NCBI RefSeq assembly: GCF_029369745.1
Contig: NZ_CP120210.1
Location: 124,001-188,000, forward strand
DNA: 64,000 nt
Direction of reading: 5' to 3'
DNA from: Amycolatopsis sp. QT-25
GTDB lineage: Bacteria; Actinomycetota; Actinomycetes; Mycobacteriales; Pseudonocardiaceae
The notes under the pieces: generated by a model
Databases searched by the model: none
What the model was told of the DNA's origin: nothing
The model's input: only the letters and a program-made list of their open reading frames with translations
Translations under genes and position numbers: made by a program
Shown here: positions 17,272 to 25,175 of the stretch, piece by piece
Layout of the letters: every line of letters begins with the position of its first letter
Numbering within the stretch: position 1 is the stretch's first letter

Positions 17272-17616
17272 GTGAACGAGACCGATCAAGGCCTCGGGTC
17301 CGATCCGGAATCCGACTGGGAAAAGCTGCGGGCGAGCCCGGAATTCACCGAGCTGCGACGGCGGCTCCGGGTATTCGTTTTCCCGGTCTCGGCCCTGTTC
17401 CTTCTCTGGTATCTGCTCTACGTGCTGCTCGCCGACTACGCGACCGGGTTCATGAGCACCAAGCTGTTCGGCAACATCACCGTGGGCCTGGTCTTCGGTC
17501 TGCTGCAGTTCGTGTCCACCTTCGTGATCACCGGCCTCTACGTCCGTTACGCGAACCGCAGACTCGATCCGCTCGCCGACGAGATCCGGCATGAGGCCGA
17601 AGGGACCGAACGGTGA
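17272..17616 (+). CDS. DUF485 membrane protein (symporter small subunit)
   Basis: 114 residues with two TM helices (RLRVFVFPVSALFLLWYLL and ITVGLVFGLLQFVSTFVITG), typical of DUF485 proteins encoded just before ActP/MctC acetate symporters. GGGAGG lies 6 bases before this GTG; an upstream GTG is less well placed. The gene overlaps the symporter by 4 bases (GTGA), which supports a two-component transporter. The preceding N-terminal stretch (SDWEKLRASPEFTELRRRLR) is a characteristic family motif. Confidence 0.9.
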   Translation: MNETDQGLGSDPESDWEKLRASPEFTELRRRLRVFVFPVSALFLLWYLLYVLLADYATGFMSTKLFGNITVGLVFGLLQFVSTFVITGLYVRYANRRLDPLADEIRHEAEGTER

Positions 17617-19244
17617 ATACGCTGGCAGCGGGCGTACAGGGGAGCAATCCGGCGCTCAACATCACCATTTTCGCGATCTTCGTCGCGATCACGCTCGTGA
17701 TCGTTTTCCGGGCGAGCAGGAATACGAAGACCGCGTCCGACTACTACGCCGCGGGGCGCGCGTTCACCGGGCCGCAGAACGGGATCGCGATTTCGGGCGA
17801 TTACCTTTCCGCGGCGTCGTTCCTGGGTATCGCCGGGGCGATCGCCATCAACGGCTACGACGGTTTCCTCTACTCGATCGGGTTCCTCGTCGCGTGGCTG
17901 GTGGCGTTGCTGCTGGTCGCGGAACTGCTGCGCAACACCGGCAAGTTCACCATGGGCGACGTGCTGGCGTTCCGGATGAAGCAGCGCCCGGTCCGTGCCG
18001 CGGCCGCGGTCTCCACACTCGCCGTCTCGTTCTTCTACCTGCTCGCGCAGATGGCGGGGGCGGGCGGCCTGGTGAACCTGCTGCTCGGCATCGAGGGGAA
18101 CCTCGGCCAGGACCTGGTGATCGCCGTCGTCGGCGTGATCATGATCCTGTACGTGCTGATCGGCGGGATGAAGGGCACCACCTGGGTCCAGATCATCAAG
18201 GCCGTCCTGCTCATCGCGGGCACGTTCGCGATGACGTTGTGGGTGCTCGGGAAGTACGGCTTCAACCTGTCCAGCCTGTTCCAGGCCGCCGTCGACAAGG
18301 GCGGCCGGACCGGGGAAGCGTTGCTCGGGCCGGGCAAGCAGTACGGGAAGACCGGCACGACGAAGCTCGACTTCCTGTCGCTGGGCATCGCGCTCGTCCT
18401 CGGCACCGCGGGCCTGCCGCACGTGCTCATGCGCTTCTACACGGTGCCGACGGCGAAGGACGCGCGCCGTTCGGTGGTCTGGGCGATCGCGCTGATCGGT
18501 GTCTTCTACCTGTTCACGCTGGTGCTCGGCTACGGCGCGGGCGCGCTCGTCGGCCCGGACGTGATCGCGAAAGCGCCGGGCACGACCAACTCGGCGGCCC
18601 CGCTGCTGGCCCTCGAACTGGGCGGCCCGGTGCTGCTCGGGTTCATCGCGGCGGTGGCGTTCGCGACGATCCTCGCGGTGGTCGCGGGGCTGACGATCAC
18701 GGCGTCGGCGTCGTTCGCGCACGACGTCTACGCCAACGTGCTCAAGAAGGGCAAGACCGCCCCGGACAGCGAAGTCCGCGTCGCGCGCATCACCGCACTG
18801 GTGATCGGGGCGGTCGCGATCGTCGGCGGGATCCTCGCGAAGAACCAGAACGTGGCGTTCCTGGTGGCGCTCGCGTTCGCGGTGGCGGCGTCGGCGAACC
18901 TGCCGACGATCCTGTACTCGCTGTTCTGGAAGCGGTTCAACACGCAAGGAGCGTTGTGGAGCATCTACGGCGGGCTGAGCGTGTGCGTCATCCTCATCGT
19001 CTTCTCGCCCGCGGTGTCGGGTAAGCCCGTCGACGCGAAGACCGGGAAGAGCGCTTCGATGATCCAGGGCGTCGACTTCCACTGGTTCCCGCTGGACAAT
19101 CCGGGTCTCGTCTCGATCCCGATCGCGTTCTTCCTCGGCTGGCTCGGCACGGTGCTGTCCAAGGAGCACAACCAGAAGAAGTACGCCGAGATGGAGGTCC
19201 GCTCGCTCACCGGCATCGGGGCCGAAAAGGCCGTCCGGCACTGA
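17613..19244 (+). CDS. cation:acetate/monocarboxylate symporter (ActP/MctC-like)
   Basis: A 543-residue SSS transporter with ~13 TM helices. Signatures are NGIAISGDYLSAASFLGIAG, YVLIGGMKGTTWVQIIKAVL and GTAGLPHVLMRFYTVPTAKD. Relatives import acetate, pyruvate and propionate. It starts inside the DUF485 stop codon. Together with the upstream symporter, the LytS kinase and the LytTR regulator it forms a carboxylate uptake and sensing island. Substrate cannot be decided from sequence. Confidence 0.9.
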   Translation: MNTLAAGVQGSNPALNITIFAIFVAITLVIVFRASRNTKTASDYYAAGRAFTGPQNGIAISGDYLSAASFLGIAGAIAINGYDGFLYSIGFLVAWLVALLLVAELLRNTGKFTMGDVLAFRMKQRPVRAAAAVSTLAVSFFYLLAQMAGAGGLVNLLLGIEGNLGQDLVIAVVGVIMILYVLIGGMKGTTWVQIIKAVLLIAGTFAMTLWVLGKYGFNLSSLFQAAVDKGGRTGEALLGPGKQYGKTGTTKLDFLSLGIALVLGTAGLPHVLMRFYTVPTAKDARRSVVWAIALIGVFYLFTLVLGYGAGALVGPDVIAKAPGTTNSAAPLLALELGGPVLLGFIAAVAFATILAVVAGLTITASASFAHDVYANVLKKGKTAPDSEVRVARITALVIGAVAIVGGILAKNQNVAFLVALAFAVAASANLPTILYSLFWKRFNTQGALWSIYGGLSVCVILIVFSPAVSGKPVDAKTGKSASMIQGVDFHWFPLDNPGLVSIPIAFFLGWLGTVLSKEHNQKKYAEMEVRSLTGIGAEKAVRH

Positions 19245-19291
19245 GTGCCTCTTCACGCGCGCGCAACGGGACGGGATGCGAGGATGGCGAC

Positions 19292-19642
19292 GTGGTGAGC
19301 CCTGCTGACATCCCGACCGTCGCCGTCCGTGACCTGCCGAAGGACGGCGTCGCGCTGCTCGACGTCCGCGAAGACGACGAGTGGGCCGCCGGACACGCCC
19401 TGGGCGCCAAGCACATCCCGATGGGTGAATTGCCCGCGCGGGTCGGCGAACTCGACGAACTGCCCGACGACCAGCCGGTCTACGTGATCTGCCGCAGCGG
19501 CGGCCGGTCCGCCCGCGCCGCCGCGTGGCTCAACGCGAGCGGCTGGGACGCGGTGAACGTCGCCGGGGGGATGGGGTCCTGGAAGCAGGAGGGACGCCCG
19601 ATGGTCGGCGAGCATCCCGGCGTCGAACCCGAAGTGCTGTAA
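19292..19642 (+). CDS. rhodanese-like domain protein
   Basis: A single-domain rhodanese of 116 residues. The catalytic Cys lies in the active-site loop CRSGGRSA, and the family motifs LLDVREDDEWAAGHALGAKH and NVAGGMGSW are present. It carries sulfur as a persulfide, or reduces thiosulfate-like substrates. Starts with tandem GTG codons. It is followed 2 bases after the stop by the DUF4328 gene, so the two are probably translated from one mRNA. Confidence 0.9.
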   Translation: MVSPADIPTVAVRDLPKDGVALLDVREDDEWAAGHALGAKHIPMGELPARVGELDELPDDQPVYVICRSGGRSARAAAWLNASGWDAVNVAGGMGSWKQEGRPMVGEHPGVEPEVL

Positions 19643-19644
19643 CC

Positions 19645-20604
19645 GTGCAGCCAGGCCACTATCCGCCGAGAACACCGGTGCCGCCGGTGCGTCCGGCGCC
19701 GATGCGGCAGCCGGCGCGTCATCGCGTCCGCTGGGTCGCTTCGCCGCCACCCGGCGCCTGGCCGCGTCGGCGCGAACCCGTGGCCGAGCACTACTCCGGC
19801 CCGCCGTCGTACCCGGTCCCGCCGCGATGGGGCTTCCCGAACCTGGTCTGGCGCCGTCCGACCGCGGTTCCCGGGACGGCCTCCGGTGAGGTCACCGCGG
19901 GGGAGCGGCTGCGGGTCATCACGCGCAGCCTCCTGCCGGTGCTGTGGACTTTCGCCGCCCTCGCCGTCGCCGCTTCGGCGTCGGAGATCTGGCGCTACGT
20001 GCTGCTCGTGCAGAGCCGCGACTCCGCGTTGTCGACGTCCGTCGTCTCGGTCTCCGACAGTTTCGTGATCACCACCGGCCTGCTCACGACGATCCTTTCG
20101 CTGCTGCCGTCGGGGCTCACCGTGTGGTGGTTGCTCGTGGCGAGACACGCCGCCGCGGACGCCTCCGGCGAGGTGCCGCCGAGGCCGCAGTGGCAGGTGC
20201 TGGTGTTCACGCTGGTGCCGGTGGTGAACTTGATCATGGTGCTGCCGATCGTCGCCGAACTCGAACACGCCGTCCTGCGCCGGACGCGGGAAACACGGCC
20301 GAAGCCGTCGAGGCTCGTGGTGAGCTGGTGGGGCGTCTGGATGCTCAACTGGGTGCTGCTCGGGCTCGTCGTCGTCTGGCGGTTCCGTGACGGTGTCCAG
20401 GCGCTGGCCGACGGGGTCGTGCTGGTCGCGCTGACCGATCTGGCCGCGGCCGGGCTGGCGGTGGTGACGGCGCTGCTCGTGAAGCGCATGTCGGGCCTGC
20501 TCGCGCCTGTGGTGGAGAAGCGGCTTCGGCTGCTTCGCGTGCTGAAGGTGGAGGGGGCTCCGGACCCGGACCGGCGTGCACGCCCGGCTTCTTCGATGCG
20601 CTGA
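19645..20604 (+). CDS. DUF4328 membrane protein
   Basis: 319 residues starting at a GTG (VQPGHYPPRTPVPPVRPAP). A Pro/Arg-rich N-terminal tail of ~80 residues is followed by six TM helices. The family's core motif is WQVLVFTLVPVVNLIMVLPI, with paired SWWGVWMLNW in the next helix. DUF4328 proteins are actinobacterial membrane proteins of unknown role. It sits 2 bases after the rhodanese gene. Confidence 0.75.
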   Translation: MQPGHYPPRTPVPPVRPAPMRQPARHRVRWVASPPPGAWPRRREPVAEHYSGPPSYPVPPRWGFPNLVWRRPTAVPGTASGEVTAGERLRVITRSLLPVLWTFAALAVAASASEIWRYVLLVQSRDSALSTSVVSVSDSFVITTGLLTTILSLLPSGLTVWWLLVARHAAADASGEVPPRPQWQVLVFTLVPVVNLIMVLPIVAELEHAVLRRTRETRPKPSRLVVSWWGVWMLNWVLLGLVVVWRFRDGVQALADGVVLVALTDLAAAGLAVVTALLVKRMSGLLAPVVEKRLRLLRVLKVEGAPDPDRRARPASSMR

Positions 20605-20787
20605 CGCAACTTTTCCCCTGAACGTTGAATGCGGATCCACGCACCCCGCTGGAAGCGGATCGTTCGATAACATGGAGGTATGAGCAGCGAGCAGCAGGAG
20701 TGTGACCTGCCCGCCGGGAAGACCGGCCGGGCGAGGTCTGCTGCGCGCGGTCTTTTCCTGGACTGAAGACAAGGCACCCCGGTCATG

Positions 20788-21010
20788 GCATCCGTAAGCC
20801 CGAGCCCGTCGTGGACGAGCCGTATACGCTGCCGCCCTTCGTGGGAATGTTCGATCTTCCCGCTGATGCGTCCGAGCGCGTGAAGGCCGTGGTGCGCGGC
20901 CAAGATGTCGCCTGAGTTCACGACAGCAACGAACGAAGGCCGATGGCGCGTCCGATCGTGGTAGACGCCGGCCCGCTCATGGCCATGGTCAGCCGAAAAG
21001 ACGATCACCA
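20788..21010 (+). pseudogene. VapBC-like toxin-antitoxin remnant
   Basis: Two adjoining fragments. The first reads YTLPPFVGMFDLPADASERV and ends ...GQDVA, then a stop at 20913-20915, resembling the C-terminal part of a VapB antitoxin. The second, 27 bases on, opens with an ATG at 20943 as MARPIVVDAGPLMAMVSRKD. This is the first strand of a PIN-domain toxin with its conserved Asp, but after ~25 residues the homology ends. The rest of the PIN domain is lost and the frame runs into the promoter and coding sequence of the next gene. A 28-codon frame at 20680-20766 may be another piece of the same decayed locus. Confidence 0.4.
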
Positions 21011-21036
21011 TCAGGCGGTGGTGAGCCAGGTCACTC

Positions 21037-21067
21037 TTGACCTCCAGTTCGCTGGAGGTTCCAGACT
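21037..21067 (+). promoter_or_regulatory. MerR/SoxR-type promoter with 19-bp spacer and palindromic operator
   Basis: A -35 TTGACC (21037-21042) and a -10-like CAGACT (21062-21067) are separated by exactly 19 bp. The perfect inverted repeat ACCTCCAG-TTCG-CTGGAGGT (21040-21059) lies between and across them. Over-long 19-bp spacers filled by a palindrome are the hallmark of promoters activated by MerR-family regulators, and the sequence resembles SoxR boxes (CCTCAAG...CTTGAGG). Seven bases separate the -10 from the ATG at 21075, which predicts a leaderless transcript. Confidence 0.6.
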
Positions 21068-21074
21068 GGCGAGC

Positions 21075-21383
21075 ATGAGCGACGGCGGCGTCACCTTCAT
21101 CAATGTCTTCGAGATCCCCGCGGACCAGGTGGACGAGTTCGTCGAAACGTGGCGCGAGCGCGCGAAGCTGATGCGTGACGCGCCCGGCTTCCGTGACGCC
21201 AAGCTCCACCGGGCGCTGCTGCCGGATTCGCGTTTCCAGCTCGTCAACGTCACGCACTACGACAGCAAGGAAGCCTGGGAAGCGGCAGGCAAGAACCAGG
21301 TGTTCAAGGCGTCGACCGAACGCGCCGCGGAGGTCGCGACCCCCAACGCCGCGCTCTACGACGTGGTCGTCGAGTACCCCTAG
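21075..21383 (+). CDS. antibiotic biosynthesis monooxygenase (ABM) domain protein
   Basis: A 102-residue ferredoxin-like single-domain protein: VTFINVFEIPADQVDEFVE, an ERAKLMRDAPGFRDAKLHRA helix, then FQLVNVTHYDSKEAWEAA. ABM proteins are small dimeric cofactor-free oxygenases acting on quinones, heme or polyketides. The ATG is placed 7 bases after a SoxR-like promoter; the open frame extends upstream only through the VapC remnant. A SoxR-controlled quinone- or redox-drug-detoxifying role is a reasonable inference. It overlaps the convergent P450 gene by 4 bases. Confidence 0.85.
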   Translation: MSDGGVTFINVFEIPADQVDEFVETWRERAKLMRDAPGFRDAKLHRALLPDSRFQLVNVTHYDSKEAWEAAGKNQVFKASTERAAEVATPNAALYDVVVEYP

Positions 21384-22600
21384 CCCGTGGTGACCGGTAG
21401 CGAGCGCAATCCCCGGATGACGAATTCGGGCCGCCGCTCCGGGGCCTCGGCGAGTTTCAAGCCCGGCAGTTTCGCCGTCAGGGCGGCCAGCGCGGCCACG
21501 ATCTCCACCCGCGCGAGCGGGGCGCCGACGCAGTAGTGGATACCCATGCCGAAGCCGAGGTGCGCGTTCGGGGTGCGGCCGATGTCGAGCGTGTCGGGCC
21601 GAGTGAACACCTTCGGATCCCGTGCGGCGGCGCCGAGGAGCGCACCGATCTTCTCCCCTTCGGCCACCCGGAAACCGGCGATCTCGACGTCGGCGGTCGC
21701 CGTCCGCTCGAAGAGCTGGAGCGGTGCGTCGAAGCGGATGAGCTCCTCGACGCACGGGTCCAGCAGCTTCGGCGAGGCCACCAGCCGCTCCCACTGGTCG
21801 CGGTGGGTCAGCAGCGCGTCGACGCCGTTCCCGATCACGTTCACCGTCGCCTCGTGCCCGGCTATCAGCAGCAGGACCGCGGTCGCGACCAGTTCGTCCT
21901 CGGTGAGTTCACCGCGCAGGAGATCGCTGACGATGTCGTCACCGGGGGAGGTCGCGCGCTGCTTCGCGACGTCACGCAGGTAGTCGACGAACTCCGCGGC
22001 CGCGGCTTCGGCGGCGTCGCGCTTCTCCTCGGCGAGACCGTACTCGTACATCTTCACGATGTGGTTCGACCAGGTGACCATGCGCGGTCCGTCCTCGACC
22101 GGGACGCCCAGGAGTTCCGCGATGACCGCGACCGGCAGCGGCTGCGCGAGACGCGCCAGCAGGTCGGCCGAGCCGGTCTCGGCGATTTCGGCGGCCAGCC
22201 CGTCGACCATGCCGTCCGCCAGTTCGGTGACCATCGGCCGCAGCCGCTGGACGTGGCCGCGCCCGAACGCCCCCGCGATCACCCGCCGCAGCCGTGTGTG
22301 GGCGGGCGGCTCGTTTTCCAGCAGCGAGTTGCGGTGCAGCAGGTTGAACGACGCGAACCGCTCCACCGGCAGCGCGTCCTGCCAGAGCCGGCCGAGCGCG
22401 CGGTGCCGCAGGACGGCGGCCGACGCCGCGTGCGACACCGCTACGGCGATGCCGAGGCCCTCGTGCCGGTGGACTTCGCCGCGCTCGCGGAGGCCGGCGA
22501 AGGACGGGTACGGATTCGCGAGGAAGGCCGGGTCGGCGACGTCGAACACTCGCCGACTGTAACTCTGCCGATCCGGGACGGCGCCGCGCCGGGAGCCCAC
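21380..22600 (-). CDS. cytochrome P450
   Basis: ~406 residues from a GTG; another GTG (VFDVADPAFLANPYPSF) 51 bases in is a plausible start. The I-helix oxygen motif reads LLIAGHEATVN, the K-helix ExxR is EELIRFD, and the heme-ligand loop is LGFGMGIHYCVGAPLAR with the axial Cys. It is a soluble bacterial class I P450 that needs ferredoxin and reductase, neither encoded nearby. The substrate is unknown. It looks like a CYP107/CYP105-type enzyme, but no biosynthetic genes accompany it. Confidence 0.9.
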   Translation of the reverse strand: MGSRRGAVPDRQSYSRRVFDVADPAFLANPYPSFAGLRERGEVHRHEGLGIAVAVSHAASAAVLRHRALGRLWQDALPVERFASFNLLHRNSLLENEPPAHTRLRRVIAGAFGRGHVQRLRPMVTELADGMVDGLAAEIAETGSADLLARLAQPLPVAVIAELLGVPVEDGPRMVTWSNHIVKMYEYGLAEEKRDAAEAAAAEFVDYLRDVAKQRATSPGDDIVSDLLRGELTEDELVATAVLLLIAGHEATVNVIGNGVDALLTHRDQWERLVASPKLLDPCVEELIRFDAPLQLFERTATADVEIAGFRVAEGEKIGALLGAAARDPKVFTRPDTLDIGRTPNAHLGFGMGIHYCVGAPLARVEIVAALAALTAKLPGLKLAEAPERRPEFVIRGLRSLPVTTG

Positions 22601-22621
22601 CCCGACGCGGTCACAGAGCTG

Positions 22622-22831
22622 TCAGTACAGCCAGTAGCCCGGGTAGCCGTGGTGATGATGGAAATGATGAGAGTGGTGGTGATGGCCGAAACAGAGCAGC
22701 AGGCAACGTGCCTGGTCGCTCTTCTCGGCCTGCGGCGCGGCCGAAGCCATGCCCACCGAGGGGCCAGCCACCAACAGGCCGAGCGCCACGGGCAAAGCGG
22801 CCAGCGCGGCCCGGCGCTTGGAGTTCTTCAT
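22622..22831 (-). CDS. small secreted His-rich peptide
   Basis: A 69-residue precursor. MKNSKRRAALAALPVALGLL opens a Sec signal peptide ending ~ASA-AP at residue 34. The mature ~35 residues read ...SDQARCLLLCF and then HHHHSHHFHHHHGYPGYWLY: ten His in a 12-residue run plus two Cys. GGGAG lies 6 bases before the ATG. Such a tail should bind Ni, Zn or Cu at the cell surface, so metal buffering or scavenging is likely. No metal transporter or metallochaperone is next to it. It is too short for confident homology. Confidence 0.65.
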   Translation of the reverse strand: MKNSKRRAALAALPVALGLLVAGPSVGMASAAPQAEKSDQARCLLLCFGHHHHSHHFHHHHGYPGYWLY

Positions 22832-23130
22832 CTGTGCTCCCTTTCTCGTGGTCGGCGCGATCAGCGCCATGATCGAGTATTCGCCCAGGTACGGGGAAAA
22901 GGGCAGGCTGATCACCCGCGATTAGATCGTCCGGATGGTGGCGACCTTCCGTGGTCACGTTTCCGTGATACCCGAACGGCCGCTGAAACCGGCCGATGGG
23001 GGCCGATCGCGCGGAGTCGGGTGTCATCCGCGAAAGGTCTTGTCACCGGCCCCGCCGGAAGGGCGGGGGCCTTACGAGCCTCCAGCCCGTCCCGCGATAG
23101 CGTTCCGAACCGAGCTTTGAGGAGGCTGAC

Positions 23131-24015
23131 GTGGGCAAGGGTTCGCGCAAGAAGAGTCCCAAGACGACCTCGGACCGCAAGACGAAGGTGCGCGACGTCT
23201 TCGTCGGCCAGCCCTTCGAGGGGCTCGCGGCGGAGACCGAGCTGATCGCGCTGCGCGAGTTCGTCCCGTCGGCGACGGCGACGCTCACGCTGGCGGGCTC
23301 CGGCGAGAAGGTCACCCTCGGCACGGTGCTGCCGATGGCCGCGGCCGCGTTCGTCCGGTCCGACGGCGAGCGTTACGTCGGGATGCAGGTGCAGACCCGG
23401 TCTTCGGACATCAGCCGGGACCTCGGCCGGGCGCTGCAGTGGGTACTGGAGGCCAAGGAGGGGGACGTGCTGGCCGTGCCGGACACCACGACGCCGCCCA
23501 CCGCCGACGAGAAGGCCCGTCTCCAGGACCTGCTCGACGCGAACGCCGAACTCGACGTCACGCTCTACGACGACTTCGCCTGGTGGCTCCCCGAGGACGC
23601 CGACGCGAGTGGAGACGTCGCGTTGTCGCTCGAGCGCGCGAACGCCGCGATCATGCCGACCGAACGCCTCGGCGCGGGCGCGTACTGGGTGCTCGCCGGT
23701 GAGAAGGCGCACCTGCGCTGGGTTCGCCCCGAGCCGGAAAACCTGCTGCTGCAAGCGCTTGCGCGGCTGTCGGCGGCCGGAGAACTCGGTCTCGGCGAGG
23801 GCTCGCGTTACGCCGGTTCGTTCCGTGCGCACGGGCTGCTCGTCCCGGTGTGGGATCTCGACACCGAGGCCCACGCCCGCGAGTGGGCCGACGCGAAGGA
23901 CCAGCTCGGCGTCCGGCTCGAGGCCGCGCTGAAGTCCCTCGACGCCGAGCCGCTCAACGCCGCCGAGCGCCGCTCGCGCGATGGCCTGATCGGCCGTCAG
24001 CTCACCATCCGCTGA
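23131..24015 (+). CDS. DUF5926 family protein
   Basis: 294 residues from a GTG behind GAGGAGG. The basic N-terminus MGKGSRKKSPKTTSDRKTKV is followed by VRDVFVGQPFEGLAAETELI and ALREFVPSATATLTLAG. These are the family's typical opening blocks, found throughout Actinobacteria. Predicted soluble alpha/beta protein with no catalytic motif known. The Lys/Arg-rich start suggests RNA or ribosome contact, but this is speculative. A 64-base perfect palindrome begins 11 bases after its stop. Confidence 0.8.
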   Translation: MGKGSRKKSPKTTSDRKTKVRDVFVGQPFEGLAAETELIALREFVPSATATLTLAGSGEKVTLGTVLPMAAAAFVRSDGERYVGMQVQTRSSDISRDLGRALQWVLEAKEGDVLAVPDTTTPPTADEKARLQDLLDANAELDVTLYDDFAWWLPEDADASGDVALSLERANAAIMPTERLGAGAYWVLAGEKAHLRWVRPEPENLLLQALARLSAAGELGLGEGSRYAGSFRAHGLLVPVWDLDTEAHAREWADAKDQLGVRLEAALKSLDAEPLNAAERRSRDGLIGRQLTIR

Positions 24016-24026
24016 CCCCACCCCGT

Positions 24027-24090
24027 CGCACTTCGGCACCTGGTTGCGGTGGTTGCGAGCGCAACCACCGCAACCAGGTGCCGAAGTGCG
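24027..24090. repeat. 64-base perfect palindrome (31-bp stems, 2-base centre)
   Basis: The left arm begins CGCACTTCGGCACCTGGTTG and the right arm ends CAACCAGGTGCCGAAGTGCG; the centre is AG. The perfect complementarity over 31 bp is far beyond what a terminator needs. Its CACCTggTTGCG...CGCAAccAGGTG core recurs in a looped palindrome at 32614-32688. It ends 13 bases before the DUF952 start, so in RNA it would present a very stable hairpin beside that gene's start. Confidence 0.85.
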
Positions 24091-24103
24091 CGAGGATGGT
24101 CGC

Positions 24104-24457
24104 GTGATCCTCCATATTTGCACGAGGGACGAGTGGGCGGCGGTGCCCGAAGGCGGCGTCTACACCGCCGCGTCGCTCGATTCCGACGGCTTCATCCACT
24201 GCTCGGACCCCGGAACGGCGCATATCCCGGCCAACGCCGTGTTCCCCGGCCGCACCGATCTGGTGCTGCTGGAGATCGACCCGGCGCTCGTCGGCGCGCC
24301 CGTCGTCTGGGAGGACGGCGACCCGCCGCATCCGGCCGGTATCCGGTTCCCGCACGTCCACGGCCCGATACCGCGTAACGCCGTGGTGGCCGTACACGAA
24401 TTCCCTGTTCAGGGGGATGGTTCGTTCAGAATTCCCGAGTCCCTGTCGAGACGCTGA
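24104..24457 (+). CDS. DUF952 family protein
   Basis: 117 residues from GTG (VILHICTRDEWAAV). It has the family's glutathione-transferase-associated core: YTAASLDSDGFIHCSDPG, then LVLLEIDPALVGAPVVWED, then FPHVHGPIPRNAVV. DUF952 proteins are small cytosolic proteins of unknown activity, with conserved His and Cys in FIHCS suggesting catalysis or metal binding. The start lies at the foot of a long palindrome. Confidence 0.85.
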   Translation: MILHICTRDEWAAVPEGGVYTAASLDSDGFIHCSDPGTAHIPANAVFPGRTDLVLLEIDPALVGAPVVWEDGDPPHPAGIRFPHVHGPIPRNAVVAVHEFPVQGDGSFRIPESLSRR

Positions 24458-24593
24458 AGCAAGCGGCTCCTCGGGGGAACGGACGTCTCTCGAAGTGGTT
24501 CGCGGCAGAAGACAACCTGTGGGGGCGGTCATGCGTTTCGGGAGAGGTGAGCCAGGCGAACCTGGCCGGGTGACGCCGGGAGGAGGCGATACG

Positions 24594-25175
24594 GTGACCG
24601 CAGCCGCGACGGTCATGCCGTCGACGGACGTCCAGTGGTCCGGCGAGAGCCGGGAGAGCGACGTGCCGGGTGAGCTCATCGACTTCGGCGACTTCGTGCG
24701 GGCCGGTCTGCCGGGTCTGCTGAGGTACGGGCACGCCCTCACCGGAAATCCCCACGACGCCGCCGACCTGGTCCAGACCGTGCTGGAGAAGATCGGTTCC
24801 CGCTGGTCGTACGTCCAGCACAAGACCGGCGATCCGATGGCCTACATCCGCCGTTCGATGGCCAACGCGCACATCAGCCGCTGGCGCCGGACCAAACGGG
24901 AGAACCTGGTCGCCGACCTGCCGGAGACCCAGCCGTACAGTCCGGCGGACCCGTTCGAACACGAGCCGCTGTGGCAGGCGTTACGCGCGTTGCCGCCAAG
25001 GCAACGCGCGGTGATGGTCCTGCGTTACTACGAAGGGCTGTCCGAGGCGGAGATCGCGGATTCGCTCGGGGTCAGCCAGGGCACCGTCAAGAGTCAGGCG
25101 AGCAAGGCGATCGCTTCGTTGCGCACGAAGCTCGCCCTGATCGAGCCCGAGGACGAAGGGAGGGAAGCGGGATGA
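24594..25175 (+). CDS. SigE-family ECF sigma factor
   Basis: 193 residues. The GTG is chosen because GGGAGGAGG lies 7 bases upstream; the frame extends further 5' but without family homology. Region 2 is FVRAGLPGLLRYGHALTGNP, then HDAADLVQTVLEKI, then SRWRRTKREN. Region 4 is LPPRQRAVMVLRYYEGLSEA, then EIADSLGVSQGTVKSQASKA. These sigma factors control envelope-stress or development regulons in actinobacteria. The next gene overlaps by 4 bases (ATGA) and encodes a membrane protein, the probable partner. Confidence 0.9.
   Translation: MTAAATVMPSTDVQWSGESRESDVPGELIDFGDFVRAGLPGLLRYGHALTGNPHDAADLVQTVLEKIGSRWSYVQHKTGDPMAYIRRSMANAHISRWRRTKRENLVADLPETQPYSPADPFEHEPLWQALRALPPRQRAVMVLRYYEGLSEAEIADSLGVSQGTVKSQASKAIASLRTKLALIEPEDEGREAG

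Noticed and set aside
20943..21383. PIN-ABM fusion protein of 146 residues
   Set aside because: Only the first PIN strand remains, the joint holds a full promoter, and ABM homology starts at the internal ATG.
21075..22600. Secondary-metabolite cluster (ABM oxygenase plus P450)
   Set aside because: The two genes are convergent, no PKS, NRPS, terpene or tailoring genes lie near, and neighbours are housekeeping-type.
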